Of a DNA stretch of 62,507 nt, positions 45,301-54,449 are shown in pieces. Source of the DNA: Bacteroidota bacterium (GTDB lineage Bacteria; Bacteroidota; Bacteroidia; Bacteroidales; FEN-979). A model generated the notes under the pieces. That model saw nothing but the letters and a program-made list of their open reading frames with translations. It did no database searches and was not told where the DNA came from. The translations under genes and the position numbers were made by a program. Position 1 is the first letter of the stretch. Every line of letters starts with the position of its first letter. The stretch covers positions 1 through 62,507 of the forward strand of contig JAPLDF010000010.1 in the NCBI GenBank assembly GCA_026391835.1. The letters run 5' to 3'.

Positions 45301-48300
45301 AACCTGCTGAACCCCGAATTGCGGATCCCGACCCCCGGGTCGTATCTGCTGCTGCTGAAATCCACCGATCCTTTCGGAGAGGTGGTTGAAGTTAAAAAGT
45401 ACCTGACGGTATTCTCCCCCGTATCGAAAGAGGTTCCCGTTGATGCGATCAGCTGGTATGTGCCTTTGAAGACATCATGCGAGCCGGGTGAAGCCGCGCG
45501 TTTTCTCATCGGGTCCAGGGAGGACAATGTCAACGTGATTTACGAAATCCGGCTGGATGACAGCCTTGTTTCACGCCAGTACATCAAACTCAACAACCGG
45601 GCGATGCTGTTTGAAATTCCTGTCAAAGAGGAATATCGCGGAAATTTTTCGGTTAATTTTTTCTTTGTCAAACACAACCGGGTTTTCCAGAACAGCCAGC
45701 TGGTTAACGTCCCCCTTACCAGCAAAAAACTTGGCATTGCATTTGAAACATTCCGAAGCAAACTTGACCCGGGATCAAAGGAGCGCTGGAAAATAAAAAT
45801 ATCCACGGCGAAGGGAAAACCGGCTGATGCCGAATTTCTTGCCACGATGTATGATGCCTCGCTCGACCAGTTCCGGTCGAATGAATGGGCCTTCAGCCTT
45901 TATGAGCACTATACCGGCATGACGCCATGGGATGTTAACAACGCTTTTCGCACAGCCTCCGGACAATGGTATTCATTGATGCACGACAATGTGGATTTTA
46001 TCATACATCCCGGGTTAAAACTAAACTGGTTTGGTATAAATTACTTTGACGGGTCAATGCAGAATATACGGTTCAGGGGCGGCGCTCAATACGGGAGGAT
46101 GGGCCTGGTAGCCATGGACAGTCCCGTGACGGCCTCGGAACAATCCCCGGGCAGTGCAACGCCCCGGTTGAAACAGGATGTTTCAGCCGAAAAGGCCGTT
46201 TTGCCTGAACCTCAGCCGCGCCCCGGAAAAACGCAGGCCGAACCTGTCATGCAAATCCGCCGTGATTTCCGTGAAACGGCATTTTTCTATCCTTCACTTC
46301 ATACAGATTCGGCGGGAAGCCTGGTCCTGGAGTTCACGGCACCCGAATCGCTCACCAGGTGGAAATTTCTCGGGCTGGCCCACACAAAAGCGCTTGACAA
46401 CGGGCTGATCGGAAAGGAACTGGTTACCAGCAAGGAGATGATGGTGTTCCCCAATACCCCCCGGTTCGTAAGGCAGGGCGATACGTTGATTTTCAGCACC
46501 AAGATTGTGAACCTCTCCGACCGTGACCTTGACGGCGAAGTTACGCTTGCCTTGACCGATGCCATCACCCTGCAATCCTTCAACAACCTGGTCGACACCA
46601 TCCCCGGTACCGGGTATGGGAAACGTAACCAGGTTTTTTCCGTTAAAAAAGGGCAGAGCACCGTGGCTTCCTGGAGGCTTTTCATCCCCGCCGGTTCCGC
46701 CCCGGCTGTACTTCAATACCGGATGACGGCACATTCGGGAAACTTCAGCGACGGGGAGGAGAAAGCGATTCCCGTGCTCACCAACCGGATGCTTGTGACA
46801 GAATCGTTGCCTTTGCCCGTCCGTGGAAAAGGAACCTTTGATTTTTCATTTGACAAGTTGTTGCAATCCGGCTCAACGGACCAGGCAAATATCACGCTTA
46901 AAAACCACAAACTCACGCTGGAATTCGCCTCGAATCCGGCCTGGTATGCCATCCAGGCGCTTCCTGCCCTGAACGACAGGCAATATGACAATGCCGATGC
47001 CATTTTTGCGGCATTCTGGGCCAACAGCGCCGCGGGTTTCATCGCCAATTCAAACCCGAAAATCAAAACCGTTTTTGAATCCTGGAAAAACCTCACCCCC
47101 GATGCGCTGCAATCGAACCTTGCAAAAAACCAGGAACTGAAATCAGCGCTGCTGCAGGAAACGCCGTGGGTAATGGAAGCCGCAGGTGAAAGCGGGCGAA
47201 AACAAAAGCTGGGACTCTTTTTCGACCAGGATAACCTCAGGGCAAACCTGCAGGAGAATCTCCTGAAATTGCAGAAACTGCAGGCCCCCAATGGAGGGTG
47301 GACCTGGTTTGCAGGGATGCCCGAAAACCGCTATATCACGCAAAATATCGTTACAGGACTTGGGAAACTGTCCCATCTTGGCATCACGAACATCCTCCAT
47401 GAGCCATCCACCCGCGACATGGTGATGAAAGCAATCGGTTACCTGGATGTGGAAATGCAAAAAGATTACGAAAATCTGAAAAAATACCAGGCAAAAAACA
47501 TCGAAGGCAATCACCTTGGCAGTTTGCAGATCCAGTATCTCTATGCACGGTCCTTCTTCATGGCCGACCCGGCATTCCGTATCCCCGATCCCGGTGCAAA
47601 TTTTGCCGAAGCGTTCGACTTCTATAAAAAGCAGGCCTCCAGGTACTGGCTGCAAAACGACCGTTACCTCCAGGGAATGATCGCCCTGGCACTGAACAGG
47701 CTCGGCAGCAAAGAGGCTCCCGTGCAGATACTTAAGTCGCTTTCGGAAAAAGCGATTCATTCAAACGAAATGGGAATGTACTGGAGCGGAGAGCAGGGAT
47801 ATTTCTGGTACCAGGCTCCCATCGAAACCCAGGCGCTGATGGTTGAAGCCTTTGACGAAATACAGCAGGATAAAAATACCGTGGATGAGTTGAAAATATG
47901 GTTGCTGAAGCAAAAGCAGACGCAGGACTGGCGCTCGCCGCGCGCGACCATCGAAGCCTGTTACGCATTGCTGCTCAGGGGAACCGACCTGCTTTCTGAT
48001 GATCCCGGCGTGAAAATCTCGCTTGGTAAAGAGAAGGTCAGCTCCGACAAACTCACTGACGTGAAAAAAGAGGCAGGCACCGGGTATTTCCAGCTCTCCT
48101 GGTCGGGAACTGAGATAAATCCTGACATGGGAAAAATATCGGTTTCAAAGTCAGGCGACGGTGTGGCTTGGGGTGCGGTTTACTGGCAGTATTTCGAGAA
48201 CCTCGATAAAATTACTCCGGCATCAACCCCGATGCACCTTGAAAAGAAACTGTTTGTTGAAAGGAACACGGCTTCGGGACCGGTGCTGGAACCAATTACG

Positions 48301-48735
48301 AATGACGAATTACGGATTACGAATGGGGGGAAACCAGGTACACCCGCTTCACCGTCCGCCCGTTCACTGAAAACCGGGGATAAGATCGTTGTGCGCATTG
48401 TGTTAACGGTGGACCGCGACCTTGAGTTTGTTCACATGAAAGACATGCGGGCGAGCGCATTTGAACCCCGCACAGCTTCCGCAAAACAGGGAGGCGGATC
48501 AGGTGAAGGTTTGTCGGGGTACCGCTACCAGGACGGGCTTGGTTACTACCAGGGTACGACCGACCAGGCAACGAATTTCTTCTTCGACAACCTGCCGAAA
48601 GGCACTTATGTGTTTGAATATGCGTTGACTGTAAATGCAGCCGGTGAATATTCCAACGGCATCACAACCATCCAGTGCATGTACGCCCCGGAATTTTCGG
48701 CTCATTCCGAGGGAATCAGGATTCGTGTGAAATAA
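42400..48735 (+). CDS. alpha-2-macroglobulin family protein lacking the thioester
   Basis: A 2111-aa exported protein. The signal peptide is residues 1-24. Helical repeats follow (about 55-400), then macroglobulin MG domains with the MG2 landmark RTMFYTDRAIYRPGQIVYF (about 634-652), the A2M domain at about 1285-1345 (FYPSLHTDSAGSLVLEFTAP), and a helical thioester-domain-like region (about 1500-1860). The canonical CxEQ thioester site is replaced: the aligned segment reads YDNADAIF near residues 1529-1536, where typical relatives read YECAEQTF. The protein could still trap proteases by shape change but not covalently. Two low-complexity repeat relics interrupt the frame (residues about 45-56 and 632 onward from the C-terminus, at nt 48295-48368). 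Confidence 0.88.
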   Translation: MKITFPFPFFAFLFMFLTFSAIGNPQKPQRRQSINPVSVTSISRQANPLTRSPAHLFERLWKQVDSLAGAGLPKSALEIVNNIYAQAKAGKDDPQVIKAIIYRIRLNSEFQENFMTTTIAGLKKEISGSGQPQKQVLQSILAEVYWKYYQNNQYRFRNRTRTTSVLPDSIETWDLATISGTIIRTYLLSLGQADTLQRIPIGNYDAILEDDAYRTGMRDTISGHTAKFIPTLYDFLANRALDYFTSGERGETLPAERFEVDQAWFFAQPSAFANSRMMIAADPAAPASYALRIFRDLAAFHLKDQDPRALIESELKRLAFVHEKYILPGKDSLYPDALRQFEQAAIASPWSATISHALATFLNSQGQLYQPLVSDLHKWDIRSAMEVCDKTMQRFPGSEGSKNCKILSDMIKEPFLQVTAETAVPVDKPSLALVGIKNLQQVFFRLAKVDPETYSEKSFSMDQLGYFKSLWELPAAKSWEQKFPSDGDYQKHQAEIEVFGVPAGFYVLLCSQTKDISVSKPVFAFTSFWSTQITYVSKLNRDGSYGYYVLDRETGMPPKNARVEAWQKNYNSLDRKYEQKKLRDYTPDEQGFFLITSPVNDRGLTNQFLKIYVKDDYFTTDNFTQYRMFKRPEYNAIRTMFYTDRAIYRPGQIVYFKGIMLEVTGDRSEIKPNFATWAEFRDVNGQRIASVNLTTNEFGSFNGSFIAPTGVLPGQMTISNQFGSASISVEEYKRPTFDVSCDPLEGNYKLGETLTVTGKAAAFAGNAIDAAAVKYRVVRTARFPFWDWGWRWPMPASPEVEIANGTSITDAGGKFIISFRAIPDAGIDKKSWPVFDFSIYADVTDLNGETQSVEQHVSVGFKALLIGTNIPEMVNLAADTLVKVTTTNLNGRSTPAMVSISLQRLRQPGRAFKTRSWERPDLHVTTRDEFRSAFPNDAYDDENDPGSWTREEIVFEKTINTRNDSTLNLLNPELRIPTPGSYLLLLKSTDPFGEVVEVKKYLTVFSPVSKEVPVDAISWYVPLKTSCEPGEAARFLIGSREDNVNVIYEIRLDDSLVSRQYIKLNNRAMLFEIPVKEEYRGNFSVNFFFVKHNRVFQNSQLVNVPLTSKKLGIAFETFRSKLDPGSKERWKIKISTAKGKPADAEFLATMYDASLDQFRSNEWAFSLYEHYTGMTPWDVNNAFRTASGQWYSLMHDNVDFIIHPGLKLNWFGINYFDGSMQNIRFRGGAQYGRMGLVAMDSPVTASEQSPGSATPRLKQDVSAEKAVLPEPQPRPGKTQAEPVMQIRRDFRETAFFYPSLHTDSAGSLVLEFTAPESLTRWKFLGLAHTKALDNGLIGKELVTSKEMMVFPNTPRFVRQGDTLIFSTKIVNLSDRDLDGEVTLALTDAITLQSFNNLVDTIPGTGYGKRNQVFSVKKGQSTVASWRLFIPAGSAPAVLQYRMTAHSGNFSDGEEKAIPVLTNRMLVTESLPLPVRGKGTFDFSFDKLLQSGSTDQANITLKNHKLTLEFASNPAWYAIQALPALNDRQYDNADAIFAAFWANSAAGFIANSNPKIKTVFESWKNLTPDALQSNLAKNQELKSALLQETPWVMEAAGESGRKQKLGLFFDQDNLRANLQENLLKLQKLQAPNGGWTWFAGMPENRYITQNIVTGLGKLSHLGITNILHEPSTRDMVMKAIGYLDVEMQKDYENLKKYQAKNIEGNHLGSLQIQYLYARSFFMADPAFRIPDPGANFAEAFDFYKKQASRYWLQNDRYLQGMIALALNRLGSKEAPVQILKSLSEKAIHSNEMGMYWSGEQGYFWYQAPIETQALMVEAFDEIQQDKNTVDELKIWLLKQKQTQDWRSPRATIEACYALLLRGTDLLSDDPGVKISLGKEKVSSDKLTDVKKEAGTGYFQLSWSGTEINPDMGKISVSKSGDGVAWGAVYWQYFENLDKITPASTPMHLEKKLFVERNTASGPVLEPITNDELRITNGGKPGTPASPSARSLKTGDKIVVRIVLTVDRDLEFVHMKDMRASAFEPRTASAKQGGGSGEGLSGYRYQDGLGYYQGTTDQATNFFFDNLPKGTYVFEYALTVNAAGEYSNGITTIQCMYAPEFSAHSEGIRIRVK
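42534..42565. repeat. octamer relic inside the macroglobulin frame
   Basis: Four 8-base units GGCTAACC, CGCTCACC, CGTTCACC and CGCTCACC belong to the array family seen between genes at 16885 and 38352. Here they are translated as ANPLTRSPAH just after the signal peptide. Confidence 0.85.
48295..48322. repeat. heptamer array inside the macroglobulin frame
   Basis: Four heptamers ATTACGA, ATGACGA, ATTACGG and ATTACGA are translated as ITNDELRITN. They are followed within 20 bases by a decayed octamer stretch (48341-48368, CACCCGCT type). The reading frame is kept through both. Confidence 0.85.
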
Positions 48736-48777
48736 CGGCCTTTTTAACATATCTTTACAAGATCAATACCAGGAGAA

Positions 48778-49785
48778 ATGAACATTCAAGCTTCGATACA
48801 GGAAACGCTTTTTCAATCGATCAAGAGTAAGTTAGCGCCAAACATTTCATTTGTTCATGAACTTTCGGAGATCCTGGAGATCAGCTACGACAGCGCCTAC
48901 CGAAGGCTGAGGGGGGAGAAGGAGCTTTCGCTTGAGGAGTTGAAGACCATCTGTGTCCATTACCGGATCTCGGCCGACGCACTCTTCAATCTCAAAACCA
49001 GTCATGTGATATTTAACTCACTTGCCATCGGGGAAGATGGTTTTGACATTGAAAACTGGCTGCAATCGCTGCTTGTTGCAATTAAACAGATTCACGCCGC
49101 AAAAGAGCACGAAATTATCTATGCGGCCAAGGATATACCGGTTTTTTATTATTTTGAGTTTCCGGAGATAGCGGCGTTTAAGATTTATTTCTGGAACAAG
49201 GCGCTCATCCCCAGGAGCGGGTATGAAAACATCAAACTGACGCTGGAGGCACCCGCTTCATTGTATGAAACCGGGCGCCAGTTGCTTTGCCATTACGTTA
49301 AAATCCCTACCACCGAGATCTGGAGCGAAGAAACGATTTCCAGTATCCTGAGGCAGATAGAATATTGTTTTGTGTCCGGCTTTTTCACCCGGATCGATGA
49401 TGTTTTCAGGTTGTGCGATGTGCTGGAATCGTGGCTCGATCACGTACAGCGCCAGGCGGAGTGCAGCTCCCAGCTGATGGTTGGCTCCACCTGCGAAGGA
49501 CTTGAAAACAGCTACAAGTTGTTCCACAACGAAGTCCTGGTCACCGACAATACCATTCTTGTAAAAACAGATGGCCAGATGACTTCCTACAACACCTACA
49601 ATGTCATCAACCAGTTGATCACCGCCAACCCGGTATTTTGCACCCAGGTTGAAAATTCACTGCGAAACCTGATGCAGAAATCAACCATGATCAGCGGAAC
49701 CTCTGCCAAGGAACGCTACCGGTTTTTCAACATTCTTCACGAAAAGGTGAAAACGCTCAGAACCCACATTGAACGGATGAGCTGA
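48778..49785 (+). CDS. HTH transcriptional regulator
   Basis: A 335-aa cytoplasmic protein. Residues about 24-62 form a helix-turn-helix of the XRE-like type (FVHELSEILEISYDSAYRRLRGEKELSLEELKT, HTH core at ISYDSAYRRLRG). The long C-terminal part (about 80-335) is helical and may bind a ligand or partner. It begins 42 bases after the macroglobulin gene and could be co-transcribed. A TATCTTTA box at 48750-48757 is a weak promoter candidate. It may regulate the macroglobulin or its own operon; that is inference from position. Confidence 0.72.
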   Translation: MNIQASIQETLFQSIKSKLAPNISFVHELSEILEISYDSAYRRLRGEKELSLEELKTICVHYRISADALFNLKTSHVIFNSLAIGEDGFDIENWLQSLLVAIKQIHAAKEHEIIYAAKDIPVFYYFEFPEIAAFKIYFWNKALIPRSGYENIKLTLEAPASLYETGRQLLCHYVKIPTTEIWSEETISSILRQIEYCFVSGFFTRIDDVFRLCDVLESWLDHVQRQAECSSQLMVGSTCEGLENSYKLFHNEVLVTDNTILVKTDGQMTSYNTYNVINQLITANPVFCTQVENSLRNLMQKSTMISGTSAKERYRFFNILHEKVKTLRTHIERMS

Positions 49786-49820
49786 CCCGCGGGCTGTTTC
49801 AAAAAAAACCGGCTGTTGCA

Positions 49821-50351
49821 TTACCTTACCGAATATGTTTTCAGAAGGCTTTTCTGCTGTTCAAATTTACGGAGGTTCCCGTTGATTGAAATGTTGATCT
49901 TTACCGGGATCATTGCCCCGATCAGGGCGCCGATTCCGGCGGTCAGAATGCCGCCAAGCAATGCCTCCCCCGCAATATATTCGTAGCTGTTGCCGCATAC
50001 CAGGAAATCATACACGCCTGCCGCCCCTCCAAGGACGAACCCGGTATAAAAAGCAATTTTTGTTCCTTCCCAGCTTTTGAAGCCTGTCCTGATCGTAATT
50101 TTATCGATCATCCGGGCATCCAGGGTCGTATAATCGAAAACACTGTCGAAATAATCCTTTTTATTTGTTGAATATGACACCATGACTGAAGTATACCTGA
50201 TATCATAAATTATCCCTGTTATTTTTCGTTTTTCTCCTGTCAGCGTTATCCGGGTTTTATAAAGTTTCTGCGGAAAGAGCGGATCCCCCTGCGCTCGTGC
50301 TGCAAGAACAACTGCCAGGAAAAAAAACGAAATTAAAATAGATGTCTTCAT
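49821..50351 (-). CDS. secreted or membrane hypothetical protein
   Basis: A 176-aa protein with a signal peptide (1-20, ending AARA), a beta-rich middle, a hydrophobic helix around IAFYTGFVLGGAAGVYDFLV (about 109-128) and a glycine-zipper-like stretch LLGGILTAGIGALIGAMIP (about 139-157). The end is basic. It may be an inner- or outer-membrane-associated protein. Family not recognised. Convergent with the regulator gene. Confidence 0.72.
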   Translation of the reverse strand: MKTSILISFFFLAVVLAARAQGDPLFPQKLYKTRITLTGEKRKITGIIYDIRYTSVMVSYSTNKKDYFDSVFDYTTLDARMIDKITIRTGFKSWEGTKIAFYTGFVLGGAAGVYDFLVCGNSYEYIAGEALLGGILTAGIGALIGAMIPVKINISINGNLRKFEQQKSLLKTYSVR

Positions 50352-50665
50352 GATAATCTTATCATCAGCCGGAATTTTAAATTCATGGTAAAAATACCAT
50401 TGGATTTTTTTTTTTCAATATTGAATTAGCCTGTGGAAATAAGGATTTTTGCAATATTCCGGCCGGTAACAGGCAGAAAGGCATGCTGCGCTCATTTTTT
50501 CATGAAAATGGGTGTCCGGCCACTGTTATTATTGATTTCTGCAAGAAAATAATGCCGGATTTGCAAATAATCCCACACAAAAGGGGGCGGGAATTTTTTC
50601 GGCCCGGGAAGTTCCCCTTATCTTTGGTGTACTTCAACCTCATGGAAACAATCACGCGATAGAAC
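50352..50665. other. divergent intergenic stretch
   Basis: It contains a small hairpin near 50384 (ATGGTA...TACCAT) close to the minus-strand gene and the promoter listed separately. No gene is seen. Confidence 0.5.
50597..50626 (+). promoter_or_regulatory. promoter of the EEP lipoprotein gene
   Basis: TTTC (imperfect -33, 50597-50600) is followed by 18 bases and a perfect TATCTTTG (50619-50626), with the ATG 40 bases downstream at 50666. Confidence 0.5.
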
Positions 50666-51799
50666 ATGAAGCGTTACAAATGGCATTATCTGTCCCGGCG
50701 AAGGCCGCTGCTTACGGCAGCCGTCATCACTTCGTTTTTATTGCTTATCGCAGCCTGTGAGCCATTGGCGACAGAATTCGATGATGTCGAAGATGCAGAT
50801 TATTATACTGCTGCAGCGGTTGTACCGGTGCCAGATACCTTTACCGTAGTACGGGTGATGACCTGGAATATTCGTTTTGGCGCCGGAAGGCTGCCCTGGT
50901 TCGGCGATGCATGCGGCAACCGCGTCATTCTGACGGAAGAGGAGGTCTATAGCTCCCTGCAGATCATTGCCGACAAGATCAATGCTGTGAAACCGGATGT
51001 GCTTTTGCTGCAGGAGGTGGACCTTAATTCAAAACGCTCAGGGTACATCAACCAGTTGCGCTGGATACTGAATCATACCTATTTCAACTATGCCGCTTAC
51101 GGCTCCCAGTGGAAGGCCCAGTTCATCCCGAGCGATGGCCTGGGGCGGATGGATGAAGGGAATGCAATTCTTTCCCGCTGGAAAATAAGTGATGCCAAAA
51201 GGATCCAGCTGGCGCTCCGCAGCGACCAGGACAAACTGACCCGTTATTTTTATGAACGGTGCTGCATGGTTACCGGGAGGATTGAAATACCACATGTGAA
51301 CAACCTGTACGCGGTGAATATTCACGCTTCCGCATTTGCAACAGACGATACCAAGCACAAACACCTCGTGCAGTTCAGGGACGAACTCGGCCGGATCGGC
51401 AGCAGCGGCGGATGGTTTGTTGCGGGCGGTGACCTGAACACCCTTCCCCCCGGTTCTGATACGACGGATTATTGCATCCAGGATATGTGTCCCTCCGAAT
51501 CATTTCACGGGGCAGGCGATAACCCGATGCACAAGGAGGGGAGCAACTATGATCCCGAGAAACACTGGCTGGATTCGCTTTATACGGACTATCACAGCGC
51601 GGTTCCCACAGAAATGTATGCAGCCAGCCAGTTCCGGTATTTTACGCATACTACAAGGGGAACACATTTCTGGGACCGAACGCTCGATTATCTTTTTACA
51701 AACAACCAGTGGGTTGCCAATTCTGTTGTCACCCACCAGGATGCAACCAGAGCGTCGGATCATGCCCCGGTAAGCGTACTTTTTATTTTACCCAAATAA
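50666..51799 (+). CDS. exported endonuclease/exonuclease/phosphatase-family lipoprotein
   Basis: A 377-aa protein. A lipobox LLIAAC gives lipidation at C31. The EEP core is complete: VRVMTWNIRFG (metal Asn), LLLQEVDL (metal Glu), HASAF with the His, VAGGDLNTLP (catalytic Asp/Asn) and the final SDHAPVSVLF (Asp-His). Members cut phosphodiesters in DNA, sphingomyelin or inositol phosphates; the substrate here is unknown. It should sit on a membrane facing the periplasm or the surface. The outer-membrane-like gene starts 9 bases after its stop, so the two are an operon. Confidence 0.88.
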   Translation: MKRYKWHYLSRRRPLLTAAVITSFLLLIAACEPLATEFDDVEDADYYTAAAVVPVPDTFTVVRVMTWNIRFGAGRLPWFGDACGNRVILTEEEVYSSLQIIADKINAVKPDVLLLQEVDLNSKRSGYINQLRWILNHTYFNYAAYGSQWKAQFIPSDGLGRMDEGNAILSRWKISDAKRIQLALRSDQDKLTRYFYERCCMVTGRIEIPHVNNLYAVNIHASAFATDDTKHKHLVQFRDELGRIGSSGGWFVAGGDLNTLPPGSDTTDYCIQDMCPSESFHGAGDNPMHKEGSNYDPEKHWLDSLYTDYHSAVPTEMYAASQFRYFTHTTRGTHFWDRTLDYLFTNNQWVANSVVTHQDATRASDHAPVSVLFILPK

Positions 51800-51808
51800 C
51801 GGAGCCGG

Positions 51809-52591
51809 ATGAAAAAAGTGCTTTTTTGCCTTATCGGGTCGTTCATTTCCGGCCAGTTGTTTTCGCAGGATCCGCCGGCAATGAACTACTGGACCGACGG
51901 GACAGCCTTTAACATTCCGAAGCGCCGGTGGGAACTCGGGCTTTTTACCGCATCCCGGTACGGAATATCCGACAAGCTGGAACTTTCGGCCCACCCGATG
52001 ATGTTTTTCCTGATGCCACAGGTAAAGGTGAAAGCCGGCTGGGGTGAATATTCCGGGTTCCGGCTGGCAACGGAACATGGCATCTTCTATCCGACCCTGT
52101 TTATGCGCCTTGTGGCAACCGAAGGAACCGGCGGGCTGATCTCCCCTGAATTTACCATCCCGCAGATGTTTGCCCTCTCCAACAGGTTCCTGGTCTCTTA
52201 TCGCCCGTTTAAAGAGGCCCTCCTTACCGCCCATGCAGGAATAACCTTCGCAGTCAAATTCGGGCCGCTCGACAAACGAACTACAATCGACCTTCCGGTC
52301 ATCTACCCGAGGCTTGCCGTGTTTTACAACGAACCCGAATTCGACGTTGGCATCGACTTCCGCGGGTATTTCATCCCCCGGCTTGGATGGCTTTTCAACA
52401 TCGAAAATTTTATCATCTGCGGAACAGAGGAGAACTATTTCGCTGAAAATAAGTTTGTGCTTGCATATACCTCAAAAAAAGAGACGCTCCGGATCGAAGC
52501 CGGGTACAAACTCTGTTTCGGAAAATACCCGGCCGGCCCGCAATGGCATTTGCTGCCTGTGCTGGACCTGGTTTTCGGGATCGGGAGGTAA
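51809..52591 (+). CDS. probable outer-membrane beta-barrel protein, partner of the EEP lipoprotein
   Basis: A 260-aa protein with a signal peptide (1-19, ending LFSQ). It is rich in short amphipathic strands (WELGLFTASRYG; KLELSAHPMMFF; FVLAYTSKKETLRIEAGYKL), as in an outer-membrane barrel. It follows the EEP lipoprotein by 9 bases. The pair may act on or import a phosphorylated substrate; that is inference. Confidence 0.7.
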   Translation: MKKVLFCLIGSFISGQLFSQDPPAMNYWTDGTAFNIPKRRWELGLFTASRYGISDKLELSAHPMMFFLMPQVKVKAGWGEYSGFRLATEHGIFYPTLFMRLVATEGTGGLISPEFTIPQMFALSNRFLVSYRPFKEALLTAHAGITFAVKFGPLDKRTTIDLPVIYPRLAVFYNEPEFDVGIDFRGYFIPRLGWLFNIENFIICGTEENYFAENKFVLAYTSKKETLRIEAGYKLCFGKYPAGPQWHLLPVLDLVFGIGR

Positions 52592-52629
52592 TGGCTTTCG
52601 CTGGAATCTACGGCCCACTGTTGTCAGGA

Positions 52630-52662
52630 ATTGGGAGTTGCGATTTTTTATCACTAATTTTG
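52630..52662 (+). promoter_or_regulatory. promoter of the TPR-HTH gene
   Basis: A perfect TAATTTTG -7 box (52655-52662) lies 60 bases before the start at 52722. An ATTG at 52630-52633 is a possible -33, with a 21-base spacer. Confidence 0.4.
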
Positions 52663-52721
52663 TTCATTCAACAAGGTGCTGGTTTGAACTGCTATTTCCT
52701 TTCAACTGATTCAAGTTTCCA

Positions 52722-54449
52722 ATGAGATTGTGTCTGCCCGGATTTCTTTTATTTCTTTGTATACTCGGTGCTCAAACCTTTGCAGCCCAGGGACTGATCA
52801 GGACCGACAGCCTGGATTCGGCATTAAGAACCGTGAAAGATCCAAATAAAAAAGTTGATCTGATCCTCGAATTTCTCGAAAAACCCGAAAATCAATATCT
52901 TGATCATTCAGTTGATATTGCGAACAGGGCTTTTACAATAGCGCAACAAAACAATTATGCTTCCGGCAAGATCAGATCCATGATAAAGTTGGGCAATTCC
53001 TATTTCAGAAGCAGTGACTATAAGAAAGCAATGGAATTCGCCATGAAATCGAAGGAATTATCTGAGGACCTGAATTTTAACAGGGAATTGGCCAATTCTT
53101 TAAGTCTTATCGGCACAATTTATTCTGAACTTGGAGACTATGATTACAGCTCTCAGAACTTCTTTAAAAGTTTGAGAATTTTCGAAAAACTTAAAGATCA
53201 ATACGGGATATCGCATTCACTGGGTGATATCGGCAAAGTCTTTTATAGCCAGCAGGATTATAACAAAGCCCTGGTATATTTCAATAAATCTTTGTCCATT
53301 GCAACCACAATCAATAACATGGCGGAAATAAAACGCCAATATAATAACATTGCTGTTGTTTACGGGGACCTGCAAAAGTATGATACTGCAATCATCTTTC
53401 TTCGCAAGGCGTTGGTGATAAGTATTAACCTGGGGGATAAGCTTGGCCAGGGAATCAACATTATGAATATCGGTTACGATCAGATGAATACAGGAAATTC
53501 TGACGAAGCGTTGAAGAGTTTTCATCAATCACTAGACCTGTTCAATGGCCTGAATAACCGGATTCAAATAGCCAAATGCTATATAAATATTGGTTTTTGC
53601 TATTATAATGATAAAAGGATGCAGGAAAGTGTGGCCTATTTCAAAAAAGCTTTAAGCGAAGGACAAACGAATGGGTATTACATTGTGATTAAATCAGCTG
53701 CAAAAATTCTCAAGGAAATTTATACCGGTGAAAAAGATACCCTGAAGGCATTCAGATACGTCACCCTTGAAAAAATCGCAGATGACAGCCTGTTTGCCTT
53801 CCAGAAGCAGAAACTTATTTCAAAGCTTGAACTTCAGTATATATACGAGGAAAAGGAATTCCAACGAAAACTGGCCCAGCAAAGCAGGAACAATGTCATG
53901 CTGATCATTATTTTCAGCCTGGTCTTCAGTCTCATTATCCTTGCACTGATGTTATCAAGATATCGCCTTAAATCAAAGTTCATCCTTCTTGAAAAGGAAA
54001 AAATACAATCGGAATTGAATATTAAAAACAGGGAGCTGACAGTCAATCTGCTGGCATTGATTAAGAAAAATGAAATGCTCTCTGATATTTCCAATAAACT
54101 GGTTCAACTTGAACTCAATGCAAAGGGAAGCGAAACAAAAGAAACAATAACAAAAATAAGCCAGGACCTGAGAAACAGGACTGATGACAAGATGCTCAAT
54201 GAATTTTCGATGCGCTTCCAGGAGGTGCATGCAGGTTTTTATGAAAAACTGCTGAAGTCCTATCCTGATCTTACTCAAAACGAATTAAAACTGTGTGCGT
54301 TTTTGCGCCTGAATATGTCAACCAAGGATATCTCGGAATTGACCGGACAGCAACTTGCGTCAATTGACCATGCGCGATACCGTTTGCGGAAAAAAATAGG
54401 TCTGTCAAATTCTGAAATAAACCTGGTCACCTTCCTGTCGCAGATTTAA
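52722..54449 (+). CDS. membrane-anchored TPR protein with LuxR-like HTH
   Basis: A 575-aa protein. The signal peptide is 1-22. About eight TPRs cover 30-350 (IGTIYSELGDYDYSSQNFFK; IGKVFYSQQDYNKALVYFNK) in the periplasm. One membrane helix follows (about 390-412, VMLIIIFSLVFSLIILALM), then a coiled-coil linker (about 415-500), and a C-terminal LuxR/GerE-like HTH (TQNELKLCAFLRLNMSTKDI then ASIDHARYRLRKKIGL). This single-polypeptide layout senses outside the cytoplasm and binds DNA inside, without a kinase step. No target is evident; the neighbouring beta-propeller genes are candidates. Confidence 0.88.
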   Translation: MRLCLPGFLLFLCILGAQTFAAQGLIRTDSLDSALRTVKDPNKKVDLILEFLEKPENQYLDHSVDIANRAFTIAQQNNYASGKIRSMIKLGNSYFRSSDYKKAMEFAMKSKELSEDLNFNRELANSLSLIGTIYSELGDYDYSSQNFFKSLRIFEKLKDQYGISHSLGDIGKVFYSQQDYNKALVYFNKSLSIATTINNMAEIKRQYNNIAVVYGDLQKYDTAIIFLRKALVISINLGDKLGQGINIMNIGYDQMNTGNSDEALKSFHQSLDLFNGLNNRIQIAKCYINIGFCYYNDKRMQESVAYFKKALSEGQTNGYYIVIKSAAKILKEIYTGEKDTLKAFRYVTLEKIADDSLFAFQKQKLISKLELQYIYEEKEFQRKLAQQSRNNVMLIIIFSLVFSLIILALMLSRYRLKSKFILLEKEKIQSELNIKNRELTVNLLALIKKNEMLSDISNKLVQLELNAKGSETKETITKISQDLRNRTDDKMLNEFSMRFQEVHAGFYEKLLKSYPDLTQNELKLCAFLRLNMSTKDISELTGQQLASIDHARYRLRKKIGLSNSEINLVTFLSQI

